61,403 nucleotides of DNA from CAZWCX01 sp964632945 (GTDB lineage: Bacteria > Planctomycetota > MHYJ01 > WSZJ01 > CAZWCX01): NCBI GenBank assembly GCA_964632945.1, contig CAZWCX010000033.1:1-61403 (forward strand), written 5' to 3'. This document shows, piece after piece, positions 30,388 to 38,588 of the stretch; within the stretch, counting starts at the first letter, position 1; each line of letters starts with the position of its first letter. The position numbers and the translations under genes were made by a program. Under the pieces are notes generated by a model. It was given only the letters and a program-made list of their open reading frames with translations. It ran no database searches and was not told the origin of the DNA.

Positions 30388-31526
30388 GCCGCGTCTCCCG
30401 CCGTCGGGATCGCGGTGCCGACGGGCGGCTCCGGACCGTCCCCGCTCGTTGCGTCCACTCGTTGCCACAGTCGTTCTGCGTCCCGTACGAGAGCGATCCG
30501 CACTTCGAGGATCCGCACCGGACGCGAGGCGAGCTTCCAATCCGGCGTGAGCCGGAGCGCGTCCTTGGCGGTGGTCAGGAGCCAATCCGCCCCGGACGAT
30601 TCGGCTTCCCGGCTGACGAGGTCGCGGTCGGCATCGTCGAATCGATGGTGGTCCGGAAACGCCCGAAATCCCGTCAGCTTGACCCCGCAATCGACCAGGG
30701 TGCGCCGAAACGCCTCCGGGTTGCCGACGCCGCAAAAACCGAAGGCCCGCGTATCCCGCACATGCTCCAGGCCTTCACACCCCGGCTCCGGCCAGTTGCG
30801 CACCGCCGCGGGTGCGTGGACCGCTTCGATCGGAGGGCGGCCGGTGATGCGCTCGATCTCGGCGCGCGCGGCCGCGGCCCGCTCCGGGCTTGCCTGGTCG
30901 GTGCGGGTGAGCACGACCTCGGAGGCGCGCCGGAGGGCGGAGGGGCGCTCGCGCAACAGGCCGGACGGAAACAGCCCCTCGCCGCGGAGCGGTTGGGTGG
31001 CGTCGACCAGGACCAGGTCCAGGTCCCGGGCCAGGGCGAGGTGCTGGAAACCGTCGTCGAGCAGGATGACGGTGGCGCGGTGCTCCTCGACCGCCCTTCG
31101 TCCGGTGCGCGCGCGCGCGGCCCCGACCAGTCGCACGAGCCGGTCCGCCGGCGCCTCCGGGAGCAAGCCCTCGTCGTCCCCGGACGGGGACGAGGCGTCC
31201 GCGGGCGTCCGGATCCCCGTGCGACCGTAGCCGCGCGAAAGCACGGCCACGCGATGTCCGCGCGCGAGTAGATGTTGGGCGAGGAGGGCGACCATCGGGG
31301 TCTTCCCGGTCCCCCCGAGGGAGAGGTTGCCCACACTGATGACCGGGACGGGCAGGCGGTGGGTGCGCAGAAGCCCGATCCGGTAGCAAGTCCGGCGCAT
31401 CCGGATCCCCAGATCGTAGGGGAGGGAGACCGCCCACAGTCCGGCGCGGACCAGGGCGGAGGACAGACCTGTGCGTCGCCCCCGGACGTGGTCGAGGTAC
31501 CAGGATTGCAGCCGGTCGCTGCTCAT
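30384..31526 (-). CDS. lpxK: Tetraacyldisaccharide 4'-kinase (lipid A 4'-kinase)
   Basis: 380 aa inner-membrane enzyme that phosphorylates the 4' position of the lipid A disaccharide using ATP. The ATG at 31526 (MSSDRLQSWYL) places the conserved amphipathic N-terminus as in the family; the frame extends to 31571. Seen: VPVISVGNLSLGGTGKTP containing the P-loop, VLSRGYGR, ILLDDGFQH, and the C-terminal FCGVGNPEAFRRTL, FPDHHRFDD and LLTTAKDALRL. This is strong evidence that the organism makes lipid A. It heads a run of LPS genes with ATGA overlaps into the first GT4 gene. Confidence 0.94.
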   Translation of the reverse strand: MSSDRLQSWYLDHVRGRRTGLSSALVRAGLWAVSLPYDLGIRMRRTCYRIGLLRTHRLPVPVISVGNLSLGGTGKTPMVALLAQHLLARGHRVAVLSRGYGRTGIRTPADASSPSGDDEGLLPEAPADRLVRLVGAARARTGRRAVEEHRATVILLDDGFQHLALARDLDLVLVDATQPLRGEGLFPSGLLRERPSALRRASEVVLTRTDQASPERAAAARAEIERITGRPPIEAVHAPAAVRNWPEPGCEGLEHVRDTRAFGFCGVGNPEAFRRTLVDCGVKLTGFRAFPDHHRFDDADRDLVSREAESSGADWLLTTAKDALRLTPDWKLASRPVRILEVRIALVRDAERLWQRVDATSGDGPEPPVGTAIPTAGDAA

Positions 31527-31629
31527 GCGAGGGTTCCCCCAGGCCGCCCGGGCCAGGTCAAAGCGAAGCATTGTACCGGCCCGGAAGCTCGCGGGGAAAG
31601 GAAATCCCCGGGACGGAGGGTAAAAACGC

Positions 31630-31659
31630 TTGTCGGTGGCGGGCGAGGGGTGCTATCTT
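31630..31659 (+). promoter_or_regulatory. Promoter for the FHA gene
   Basis: TTGTCG (31630-31635), 18 bp spacer, TATCTT (31654-31659), about 40 bp before the ATG at 31700 and divergent from lpxK. Confidence 0.4.
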
Positions 31660-31699
31660 CCTTAGGCTTATTCATTCCTGCCGGTGACGGGCCGCGCCC

Positions 31700-32491
31700 A
31701 TGCCCCGCTTGATCGTGCTCCAGGGTCCCGACCGCGGTCAAATCCATGACGTTGGGCACACGGTGACCATCGGTCGGCTGTCCAGCAACGACATCCAGCT
31801 TCGGGACGAGCAGGCCTCCCGCGAGCACGCCCGCCTCGAGGTGAACGGCCACGAAGTCGTGGTCGTGGACCTCGGCAGCTCGAAGGGGTTGGAGGTGAAC
31901 GGGCGTCGAGTCTCGCGGCAGCGGCTGGAACACGGCGACTCTCTGACCATCGGAGTCAGCGTGTTGCGGTTCGAGGCTGCCCGGGACGGGGCGCCGCCGC
32001 CCCTGCCCGAGGGGGATCCGGGCCGCACCCTGGTTGCGATGGAAGGGTCGGCCGCGGGCGCGGACGGAGGCGTGGGCTTCCGCGTCAACGTGGCGGGGGA
32101 GGCGCCTTCCGTGGGGTCGCCACCGCCGTCGCGGCGACCCACAGCGCGTCCTGCGTCCGATGTGGTCCGGGGGGCCGCCCCCGGGACGGTGCCGCGGCGA
32201 GCGTCGAGCCGGCCCGGGTCGGACGTTCTGAAGGGCGGGTTACCGGGAACCGCCCCGCGCCGGGCGTCCGCCCGGCCCGTCGCGGCATCCGTCGGGGGCG
32301 AGGCGCCCGCCGAACCCCGGCGCACGCGGCTCGAAGAGGCGCGCGCGACCGGGGGCACTTCCTGGATCGAATTCGTCCTCGGGACGGCGATTCTGGTGGG
32401 AGTGTTCTTCGCCGCCAAGTGGGTCGGGGAGGAAGCGGTCCGGCGCGTCCTGAAACCGTTGCCGGCGCCCGAGGAGGATCCGTCCAAGTGA
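31700..32491 (+). CDS. FHA-domain protein with C-terminal membrane anchor
   Basis: 263 aa. Residues 1-95 are an FHA domain, a phosphothreonine-binding fold: VTIGRLSSNDIQL, QASREHARLEV and VDLGSSKGLEVNGRRV carry the conserved Arg, Ser and Asn. A Pro/Arg/Ala-rich linker holds a 21-residue tandem repeat (32147-32272). Near the C-terminus is a hydrophobic helix (about 236-252, FVLGTAILVGVFFAAKWVG), so the FHA domain is tethered at the inner membrane facing the cytoplasm. It may read phosphorylation by the Ser/Thr kinases of this window. The stop overlaps the GTG start of the cysteine desulfurase, implying translational coupling. Confidence 0.88.
   Translation: MPRLIVLQGPDRGQIHDVGHTVTIGRLSSNDIQLRDEQASREHARLEVNGHEVVVVDLGSSKGLEVNGRRVSRQRLEHGDSLTIGVSVLRFEAARDGAPPPLPEGDPGRTLVAMEGSAAGADGGVGFRVNVAGEAPSVGSPPPSRRPTARPASDVVRGAAPGTVPRRASSRPGSDVLKGGLPGTAPRRASARPVAASVGGEAPAEPRRTRLEEARATGGTSWIEFVLGTAILVGVFFAAKWVGEEAVRRVLKPLPAPEEDPSK
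32147..32272 (+). repeat. 21-codon tandem repeat in the FHA protein linker
   Basis: Two adjacent 63-bp copies (32147-32209 and 32210-32272), related at protein level as RPASDVVRG... and RPGSDVLKG..., each ending in PRRAS-type residues. The repeat stays in frame, consistent with a flexible linker that expanded by duplication. PRRAS-type endings resemble basophilic kinase sites, which is only a resemblance. Confidence 0.7.
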
Positions 32492-33633
32492 CGCGGCGCA
32501 TCTACTTCGACAACAACGCCACCACGCCGGTCGCCCCGGAGGCTCGGGAGGCGATGCTTCCCTTCTACGGCGAGCGATTCGGCAACCCGTCGAGCGTGCA
32601 CCACCACGGGCAGGAAGCGCGCGTGGCCTTGTTGCAGGCGCGGGAGCAGGTCGCGGCGTGCCTGGGCGCCCACCCCGACGAGATCCTCTTCACGGGCGGC
32701 GGGACCGAATCGATCAACGCGGTGCTGCGGGGACACGTGACCGGGCCGCCCGATCGCGTGCGCATGGTGACGAACGCGATTGAGCATCCGGCCGTCCTCG
32801 GCGTTGCGGCCATGCTTCAGGAACAGGGGGCGACGGCGCGCATCCTGCCGGTCGGGGGCGACGGCCGGTTGGATGCCGCGGCCTTCGAGGCTGCGCTCGA
32901 ACCGGGGACGACGATCGCGGCGGTGATGCTGGCCAACAACGAGATCGGTGTGATCCAGGACGTCCCCCGCCTGGCGGCGCTGGCGCGCGCCCGCGGCGTC
33001 CGCTTCCTCACCGACGCGGTCCAGGCCGCCGGCAAGGTGCCGGTGCGCGTCGACGACCTGGGAGTGGACTACCTCGCGATCTCGGCGCATAAATTCCACG
33101 GGCCGAAGGGCGTGGGGGCGCTCTACGTCCGGCGCGGTGCGCCCTTCACCCCGCTGATCGTCGGCGGCGGGCAGGAGACCGGCCGGCGATCGGGGACGGA
33201 GAACCTGGCGGGGATCGCCGGCATGGCGACGGCCCTCGACATCGCCGTCCGCGGCCTCGCGGAGTATCGCGCCGCCATGCTGGAACTCACGGGACGCATC
33301 CGGGCAAGCCTGGAGGAGCGCATTCCCGGGACCCGCCTGAACGGGTCCGCCGAGTCCCGCCTGCCCAATACGCTCAACCTGGCGTTCCCGGGCGTGCTCG
33401 GAGATCGGTTGTTGATCGCGCTCGACCTCGAAGGGATCTCCGTATCCACAGGCGCGGCCTGCCATTCCGGATCGATTCGGGCTTCACACGTCCTCCTGGC
33501 CCTGGGGCGAACTCCGGAAGACGCGAATGGCTCGCTCCGGATCAGCCTGTCGAGGTACAATACGCGGGACGAAGTGGACCGGTTCCTTCAGGTTCTGCCG
33601 GACTTGATCGCGCGGCAGCGCGGGAACCGGTGA
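32488..33633 (+). CDS. Cysteine desulfurase (NifS/IscS type)
   Basis: 381 aa PLP enzyme that removes sulfur from L-cysteine for Fe-S cluster or thio-cofactor synthesis. The GTG start overlaps the FHA stop (GTGA) and opens with MTRRIYFDNNATTP, the usual N-terminus. The PLP Lys is K202 in ISAHKFHGPKG; the persulfide Cys is C325 in STGAACHSGS; TGGGTESIN and NEIG(V)IQ are conserved cofactor contacts. The short active-site loop fits a group II or NifS-like enzyme as well as an IscS; no iscU, iscA or hscA is near, so I give no symbol. It may supply sulfur to the ThiF-like enzyme at 24316, which is speculation. Confidence 0.93.
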   Translation: MTRRIYFDNNATTPVAPEAREAMLPFYGERFGNPSSVHHHGQEARVALLQAREQVAACLGAHPDEILFTGGGTESINAVLRGHVTGPPDRVRMVTNAIEHPAVLGVAAMLQEQGATARILPVGGDGRLDAAAFEAALEPGTTIAAVMLANNEIGVIQDVPRLAALARARGVRFLTDAVQAAGKVPVRVDDLGVDYLAISAHKFHGPKGVGALYVRRGAPFTPLIVGGGQETGRRSGTENLAGIAGMATALDIAVRGLAEYRAAMLELTGRIRASLEERIPGTRLNGSAESRLPNTLNLAFPGVLGDRLLIALDLEGISVSTGAACHSGSIRASHVLLALGRTPEDANGSLRISLSRYNTRDEVDRFLQVLPDLIARQRGNR

Positions 33634-33661
33634 GGGGCGGCTTCACGAAAGGGCGCCACGC

Positions 33662-34078
33662 ATGGCGAACACCATTCTGATCATCGACGACGCGGTGCAC
33701 ATCCTGGACATCACGAAGCACTTCCTCGTTCAGGAAGGGTACGAGGTCAAGACCGCGGCGATGCCGAAGGAAGGCATCCAGATGGCCCAGGAGGGCGGCA
33801 TCAGCATGATCATCCTCGACATCATGATGCCGGAGATGAACGGGTATCAGGTGTTCGAGGTGCTGAAGAAAGACCCCCGCACGATGCACATTCCGGTGAT
33901 CATGCTGACCGCGCGCGCGGTGATCGAGAACACGCCCCGCCCCTTCTTCTTCGGGCTCTATGGCGTGCTCTCCAAGCCGTTCCAGCGCTGGCGGCTGGTC
34001 CAGATGGTGCGCGACATCGTGGATCTGACGGCGCAGGGTGTGAAAGAAGGGGAAGTCAAGGAACGCGACAAGGCGTAG
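33662..34078 (+). CDS. Receiver-only response regulator
   Basis: 138 aa, a single CheY-like receiver domain: acidic pair D9/D10, phosphoacceptor D53 in IILDIMMPEMNG, T83 in MLTAR, and K105 in LSKPF. The last 20 residues are charged (KEGEVKERDKA). It has no output domain, so it must act by protein interaction or relay. An insertion after the switch Thr (VIENTPRPFFFG) replaces the usual alpha-4 start and is unusually aromatic. Its kinase is not adjacent. Convergent with the signal peptidase gene, 21 bp away. Confidence 0.92.
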   Translation: MANTILIIDDAVHILDITKHFLVQEGYEVKTAAMPKEGIQMAQEGGISMIILDIMMPEMNGYQVFEVLKKDPRTMHIPVIMLTARAVIENTPRPFFFGLYGVLSKPFQRWRLVQMVRDIVDLTAQGVKEGEVKERDKA

Positions 34079-34087
34079 TCCGCGGGG

Positions 34088-34106
34088 CCGGTGCCCGGCT
34101 CACCGG
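34088..34106. terminator. Possible bidirectional hairpin
   Basis: CCGGTG-CCCGGCT-CACCGG, a perfect 6-bp dyad in the 21-bp gap between the convergent receiver and lepB genes. No U-tract is present. Confidence 0.3.
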
Positions 34107-34660
34107 GCCGGGGTCAGGAACCGCCGGTTGCGCCACGGCCACCAGACGCACACGGCGCGGCCGAGGACGTGATCCGCAGGCACCGCGCCCCACATCCGGC
34201 TGTCGCGGCTCGCCTGCGTGTTGTCGCCGAGCACGAACCAATGGCCTGGGGGGACGGTGAACGAGTTCCCCGGCGCGAGCTTGAATTCCTCGCCGTACCG
34301 GAGCTCGCGGAAGATCGCCGGCTCTTCGACGGCCCGTCCATCGACGTGCAGGCTGCCTTCGACGATTTCCACCGTTTCGCCCGGCAGGGCGACGACCCGC
34401 TTGATCAGGCGTCGCAGCGGTTCGCCCGGATCGGGCGAGAAGAACACGATCACGTCCCCCCGCCGCAGCGGGCGGAAGCCGTCGATCCCCTTCAGCGTCA
34501 GCACGCGATCGCCCGAAAACCCCCCGTCGTCCCCTTGCAGGGTCGGTTCCATCGAGCCGCTCGGGATCCGGTACGACTCGGCGACGAAGGCGGCCGCGCA
34601 GGCCAGCACCACCATCGCCACCACGGTGGTGCGGGTCCAACGCGTCGCTGCCGCAGACAC
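34100..34660 (-). CDS. lepB: Signal peptidase I (second of two)
   Basis: 186 aa. Leader peptidase that cleaves signal peptides at the outer face of the inner membrane. One N-terminal membrane helix (TTVVAMVVLACAAAFV), then box B PSGSMEPTL with the catalytic Ser36, box D RRLIKRVVALPGE with Lys87, and box E GDNTQASRDSR. All catalytic residues are present. The stop is 3 bp past the kinase-PilZ gene's neighbour, that is, the gene lies directly downstream of it on the same strand. A paralog lies on the other side of that kinase gene, an unusual arrangement. Confidence 0.94.
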   Translation of the reverse strand: MSAAATRWTRTTVVAMVVLACAAAFVAESYRIPSGSMEPTLQGDDGGFSGDRVLTLKGIDGFRPLRRGDVIVFFSPDPGEPLRRLIKRVVALPGETVEIVEGSLHVDGRAVEEPAIFRELRYGEEFKLAPGNSFTVPPGHWFVLGDNTQASRDSRMWGAVPADHVLGRAVCVWWPWRNRRFLTPAR

Positions 34661-34663
34661 GGA

Positions 34664-35857
34664 TCACCTCGACTGATCGAGATGTTCCTTGAGCGTCTCG
34701 AACTTGGTCAGATAGTCGGGCGGGCATTCCGACAGGCGCACGCCGATGGTGTAGATCGTGTCGCTCTGCGGCTTGGTGCACCAGACGACGTTGCCCTCGA
34801 ACTTGAGCGGCTGCTTGAGCGGCGGGATCGTCGCCAGCATCTCGACCCGTTCGTCGTTGGCGAGCTTGAGGTTGCTCTTGAAGCCGAGCCCATGCCGGCT
34901 GATGTTGGTGAGCACGCCGCGGCCGTTGATCGAGGTGGCCGTCTTCGACGCCTTGTCGAGGCGGAAGAAGTTGATCATGCCCGCCTGCAGATTGATGCGC
35001 GTGGAGCGGCCGTGTACCCGCGTGGTGCGCCCGGGGAGGCGGACGTTCCGCGTGATCTTGTTGAGCTCGAACAAGACCAGGTTCATGTCCTGGATCCGCT
35101 TCTCCGGGGCCTTTTCGAGCATCGACATGACGAGCTTGGCGAATTCCGCCGGCACCGTCGGAGCGACGTCCTTCAGCGGCGTGGGGCGCTCGCGCAGGTG
35201 CTTCTGCAGAATCTCGTCCTGGGACTTGCCGATGAACGGCGGCGAGCCGGCGACCAGCTCGTAGAGGGTCGCGCCCAGGGCGTAGATATCCGCCCGGTGG
35301 TCGAGCTTGTCGTTGCGGATCTGCTCCGGCGCCATGTACGTGGGCGTCCCCTGCACCGGCTTCTTGAACAGCGTCGACCAGAACCCGCCCTTGCGCTGCG
35401 CGATCGACAGATCGATCAGCTTCAGGCGCCCGGAATCCGTGAAGAGGATGTTCTCGGGTTTCACGTCCTTGTGCACGATCCCGTTCAGGTGCAGCTCGAG
35501 GAGCACCGCGCCGGTCTTCTGCCCGATCTCGATGGCCAGGTCTTTCAGCAGGGAGTTCTTCTGCTGCAGCATCCGCTTCAGATTGCGGCCGGGGAAAAAC
35601 TCCATCACCATGTACGGCTGCCCGTACGCCTCGCCGAGGTCGTAAACCTTGATCAGCCCTTCGTGGTCGAGCTCCATGAGGAGCGACCCCTCGGCCTTGA
35701 ACGCCTTCACCATCGAGGTGTCCTGCGCGGCCTCTTCCTTCAGCACCTTGAGTGCGCGGGTCTCGTTGTTGCGCTCGTCGAGGATCTTGTAGATGAGGCC
35801 GGATCCACCCTCGGCGATCTTTTCGATCACCTTGAGGCCGGGGATGGTCGGGGGCAT
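34664..35857 (-). CDS. Ser/Thr protein kinase with PilZ-like C-terminal domain
   Basis: 397 aa from the ATG at 35857 (MPPTIPGLKVIEKI), 20 bp after lepB-1; the frame opens at 35932 but would overlap that gene in another frame. Kinase domain about 8-275: EGGSGLIY loop, Lys in ALKVL, HKDVKPEN (the HRD is HKD), DLS in place of DFG (LIDLSIAQR), and APEQ. The usual Asp-Phe-Gly is missing its Phe and Gly, so activity may be altered. Residues about 305-390 resemble a PilZ domain with LTNISRHGLGF (NxSxxG) and an RVHGR (RxxxR) some 38 residues earlier. PilZ domains bind c-di-GMP. No membrane segments. It lies between two signal peptidases. Confidence 0.82.
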   Translation of the reverse strand: MPPTIPGLKVIEKIAEGGSGLIYKILDERNNETRALKVLKEEAAQDTSMVKAFKAEGSLLMELDHEGLIKVYDLGEAYGQPYMVMEFFPGRNLKRMLQQKNSLLKDLAIEIGQKTGAVLLELHLNGIVHKDVKPENILFTDSGRLKLIDLSIAQRKGGFWSTLFKKPVQGTPTYMAPEQIRNDKLDHRADIYALGATLYELVAGSPPFIGKSQDEILQKHLRERPTPLKDVAPTVPAEFAKLVMSMLEKAPEKRIQDMNLVLFELNKITRNVRLPGRTTRVHGRSTRINLQAGMINFFRLDKASKTATSINGRGVLTNISRHGLGFKSNLKLANDERVEMLATIPPLKQPLKFEGNVVWCTKPQSDTIYTIGVRLSECPPDYLTKFETLKEHLDQSR

Positions 35858-35877
35858 AGGCGGCACTCCGTCGGCGG

Positions 35878-36531
35878 TTACTTCAGCTTCTGCTTCTCGG
35901 GATTGAGGCTCTGGATGCGGCTGGGCTTCCACCAGGTGAACAGGGCGCGGCCCAGCATGTGGTGGGCGGGCAGCGGACCCCAGTAGCGGCTGTCCTGGCT
36001 CGATCCGGAATTGTCGCCGAGGACGAAGTAGTGTCCTTCCGGAACGACGAATTTCCGGCCGCGCTCCAGGAGGCGTTCATTGCGGTACTCGATTTCCTGG
36101 AAGATCGGCGGGTCGTCGACCACCTTTCCGTCCACCACCAGGCGGCCGTCGATGATTTCGATCGTCTCGCCGGGAAACCCGACCAGGCGCTTGACCAGGC
36201 GTCTCATCATGACCGGACGCACGCGGGTGTCGGCGGGGTTGGCCGAGAAGAAGACGACGATGTCCCCGCGCCGGAGCTCCCGGAACTGGTCGAGGGCCTT
36301 GACCGCGAGCACGCGGTCGCCCTGCATGAACCCCTCGCGGCCGTCGAGGGTCGGGTACATCGACTGGCTCGGGATCTTGTAGGCCTCGACCAGGAAGGTG
36401 ATGATGCAGAAATACCAGAGCAGTCCGAAGACGATCGTCCGCACCCACTCCTCGATTTCGGCGCGAAGCGTGGTGGCGACCGGCGGCGGTTGGGTCGAGG
36501 CCGCGGCGGACGGGGGCGAGGTCGTGGCCAT
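35878..36531 (-). CDS. lepB: Signal peptidase I (first of two)
   Basis: 217 aa. An N-terminal tail rich in Pro/Ala/Thr precedes one membrane helix (TIVFGLLWYFCIITFLVEA). Catalytic Ser57 lies in PSQSMYPTL, Lys114 in RRLVKRLVGFPGE, and box E is GDNSGSSQDSRYWG. The residues and order are those of an active signal peptidase I. The start ATG at 36531 is nine bases from the upstream ABC ATPase stop at 36541, so it may be read through from the ABC operon. Both copies share GxxxxxRR...RLxKR features and probably arose by duplication. Their substrate preferences may differ. Confidence 0.94.
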   Translation of the reverse strand: MATTSPPSAAASTQPPPVATTLRAEIEEWVRTIVFGLLWYFCIITFLVEAYKIPSQSMYPTLDGREGFMQGDRVLAVKALDQFRELRRGDIVVFFSANPADTRVRPVMMRRLVKRLVGFPGETIEIIDGRLVVDGKVVDDPPIFQEIEYRNERLLERGRKFVVPEGHYFVLGDNSGSSQDSRYWGPLPAHHMLGRALFTWWKPSRIQSLNPEKQKLK

Positions 36532-36540
36532 GGACTCCGA

Positions 36541-37287
36541 TCATCCCGGAGGCGGCAGCGGGCTTCCGGGGGCGGCCGACAGGCGGCCGTCTTCCATCCG
36601 GAAGACCTTGTCCTCGGGCCGCACGTACGTGACGTCATGCGTGACGATGACGATCGTCGTGCCCGTGTCGCGGTTGAGATTGCGCAGAGTCTCCATGACC
36701 TGCGCGCCGGTGGCGGTGTCGAGTTCCCCGGTCGGCTCGTCCGCGAGGAGAACCAACGGATCCTTCAGGACCGCGCGCGCGATCGCCACCCGCTGCTGCT
36801 CTCCGCCGCTCAGTTGGACGGGCCGGTGGTCGACCCGGTCGGCCAATCCGACGCGGGCCAGGGTCGCGCTTGCGAGACTCAACTCCTTTTCGCTTATACC
36901 CTTGGGCATGAGGGGGATCAAGACATTTTCCAGCGCCGTGAGATTCGGAATCAGGTTGAAGGCCTGAAAGACGATGCCGATGCGCGCGCGCCGGAAATCC
37001 GAGAGCTCGCCGTCGGACATGCGGGCCAACTCGACGCCGCCGACCTCGACGCTGCCGCGGGTCGGGATGTCCAGGGCCCCGATCAGATGCAGCAGGGTCG
37101 ACTTGCCGCTGCCCGATCGGCCGAGAATGAAGACCACCGCTCCGGCTTCGATGTCGAGATCGACGCCGCGAAGCGCGTGCACGTCGCGCGCGCCGATGCG
37201 GTAGGATTTGTGGAGATCGCGCACGCGGATCAGGGGCCCGTCGGGGGGCGCGGGAGAAGGTGTCTTCGGGGAGGGTGCGGGGTCCAT
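36541..37287 (-). CDS. ABC transporter ATP-binding protein (LolD/MacB type)
   Basis: 248 aa. Complete nucleotide-binding domain: Walker A GRSGSGKST, Q-loop VFQAFNLIPNLTALENV, signature LSGGEQQRVAIARA, Walker B LLADEPTGELD, and H-loop VTHD. The sequence pattern belongs to the MacB/LolD/FtsE branch, which energises lipoprotein release, peptide or antibiotic efflux through mechanotransmission. Its permease is immediately upstream on the same strand, 11 bp away. The N-terminus carries a short Pro-rich extension (MDPAPSPKTPSPAPP). Confidence 0.94.
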   Translation of the reverse strand: MDPAPSPKTPSPAPPDGPLIRVRDLHKSYRIGARDVHALRGVDLDIEAGAVVFILGRSGSGKSTLLHLIGALDIPTRGSVEVGGVELARMSDGELSDFRRARIGIVFQAFNLIPNLTALENVLIPLMPKGISEKELSLASATLARVGLADRVDHRPVQLSGGEQQRVAIARAVLKDPLVLLADEPTGELDTATGAQVMETLRNLNRDTGTTIVIVTHDVTYVRPEDKVFRMEDGRLSAAPGSPLPPPG

Positions 37288-37297
37288 GTCGTTCCAT

Positions 37298-38446
37298 TTA
37301 TGCGAAGCGGATCGCCTCGATCGGGTTCATGCGGGCGGCGCGAAAGGCGGGATAGAGCCCGCCGAACGTCCCCTGAACGAGGGCAAGGAGAAACGTAAGC
37401 GCGACGAAGCCGGGGGTGGTGATCGGAGTCAGCGCCACGAAGCGGCCGATCGCGTGGACGCCGGCGGTCCCGGCGGCGCAACCGACCACGCCGCCCACCG
37501 CGCCAAGCAGGACCGACTCGTACAGCACGAGGCGAAGGACGTCTCCGCGCGTCCAGCCATTGGCGCGCAGGATGCCGAATTCCCCCACGCGTTCGGTGAC
37601 GCTCATCAGCATCGTGTTCAGGATCCCGATGGTGCCGACCAGGATGGCGATCGACGAGACGATGGCGAGGTAGAGTTCCAGTTCCCGGATCAGCCCGCCG
37701 AACTTCTCCTCCCACTGCGGGCCGGTGTTCGACTCCACATCCGGGAGTCGGCGCTCGATCTCCGCCTGAACGGCGGCGAGGTCGGCGTCGTCGGCGAGGT
37801 CCAGATAGAAATTGGAGACGACGTCATCGCGCACCATCTGGCGCGCACGCAGGACGTCGATGGGAAGGATGAGGGCGACGTCGAGGAAGAGCACGCCGGT
37901 CTCGTAGATGCCGACGACCGAGAACTCGTGCTCGGCGATACGCAGGGGATCCCCGAGACGCTTGCGGAACCGTTCCGCGATCGTGCGGCTGATCACCACC
38001 GAGGTCCGTCCCGCGTCTTCGGGCCCGAGGAATCGGCCTTCGCGCATCCTGCGGAAGTACAGGCCGCCCGCGGCATGCCGGGCATCGGTGGAGGCGTCGA
38101 TGCCGAAGACCGCCAGGGCGCCGAAAAAACCTTGCGTCAGCGTGCTTTGGCCTTCGACCCAGGGGGCGACTTCCCACAACTCCGGGACCACGCGGGCCAC
38201 CCCGGGAACGGCTCCGAGCGTCTTGCGGTAATCCACGGGGAGTTTGGAGAAGATCGGATCCAGACTGTTTTTTTTCAGGACCACGATGCCGCGGACATGC
38301 TCGAGGGCCGCGCCGACGGAACGGCGCAACCCTGCGGAAACCGAGATCAGCCCGATCACCCCGACGAGGGAGATGGAAAGACCGATCAGAGCGAGGAAAG
38401 ACCGCAGCGGTCGGCTGATCAGGCTGCGGAGGGCGAAGCGCGCCAT
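37298..38446 (-). CDS. ABC transporter permease (MacB/FtsX type)
   Basis: 382 aa from the ATG at 38446 (MARFALRSLISRPLRS). One N-terminal helix (FLALIGLSISLVGVIGLISVSAG), a large periplasmic MacB-PCD-like domain at about 45-240, then three C-terminal helices (LYLAIVSSIAILVGTIGILNTMLMS; LLGAVGGVVGCAAGTAGVHA; TPGFVALTFLLALVQGTFGGLYPAFRAARMNPIEAIR). The closing APxxAA-like ARMNPIEAIRF is the family hallmark. The ATPase follows on the same strand. With no membrane-fusion protein or lolA-like gene alongside, the substrate could be lipoproteins, small molecules or peptides. Confidence 0.92.
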   Translation of the reverse strand: MARFALRSLISRPLRSFLALIGLSISLVGVIGLISVSAGLRRSVGAALEHVRGIVVLKKNSLDPIFSKLPVDYRKTLGAVPGVARVVPELWEVAPWVEGQSTLTQGFFGALAVFGIDASTDARHAAGGLYFRRMREGRFLGPEDAGRTSVVISRTIAERFRKRLGDPLRIAEHEFSVVGIYETGVLFLDVALILPIDVLRARQMVRDDVVSNFYLDLADDADLAAVQAEIERRLPDVESNTGPQWEEKFGGLIRELELYLAIVSSIAILVGTIGILNTMLMSVTERVGEFGILRANGWTRGDVLRLVLYESVLLGAVGGVVGCAAGTAGVHAIGRFVALTPITTPGFVALTFLLALVQGTFGGLYPAFRAARMNPIEAIRFA

Positions 38447-38588
38447 GGTGGGGTGCGGTGATCTCCCGTGGTACGATAGCCCCACGCGGAGGACCCGGCC
38501 CCGGGCCGGATGTCGCAGGGCGGGTCGAGGTCCCGATTGTAGGTCGGTCGGGGAACCGCATTCAATCAAAAAGGTCGAGATCCCGAGC

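Noticed and set aside
34091..35986. 631-codon plus-strand frame
   Set aside because: Antisense of lepB and the kinase-PilZ gene; no recognisable domain.
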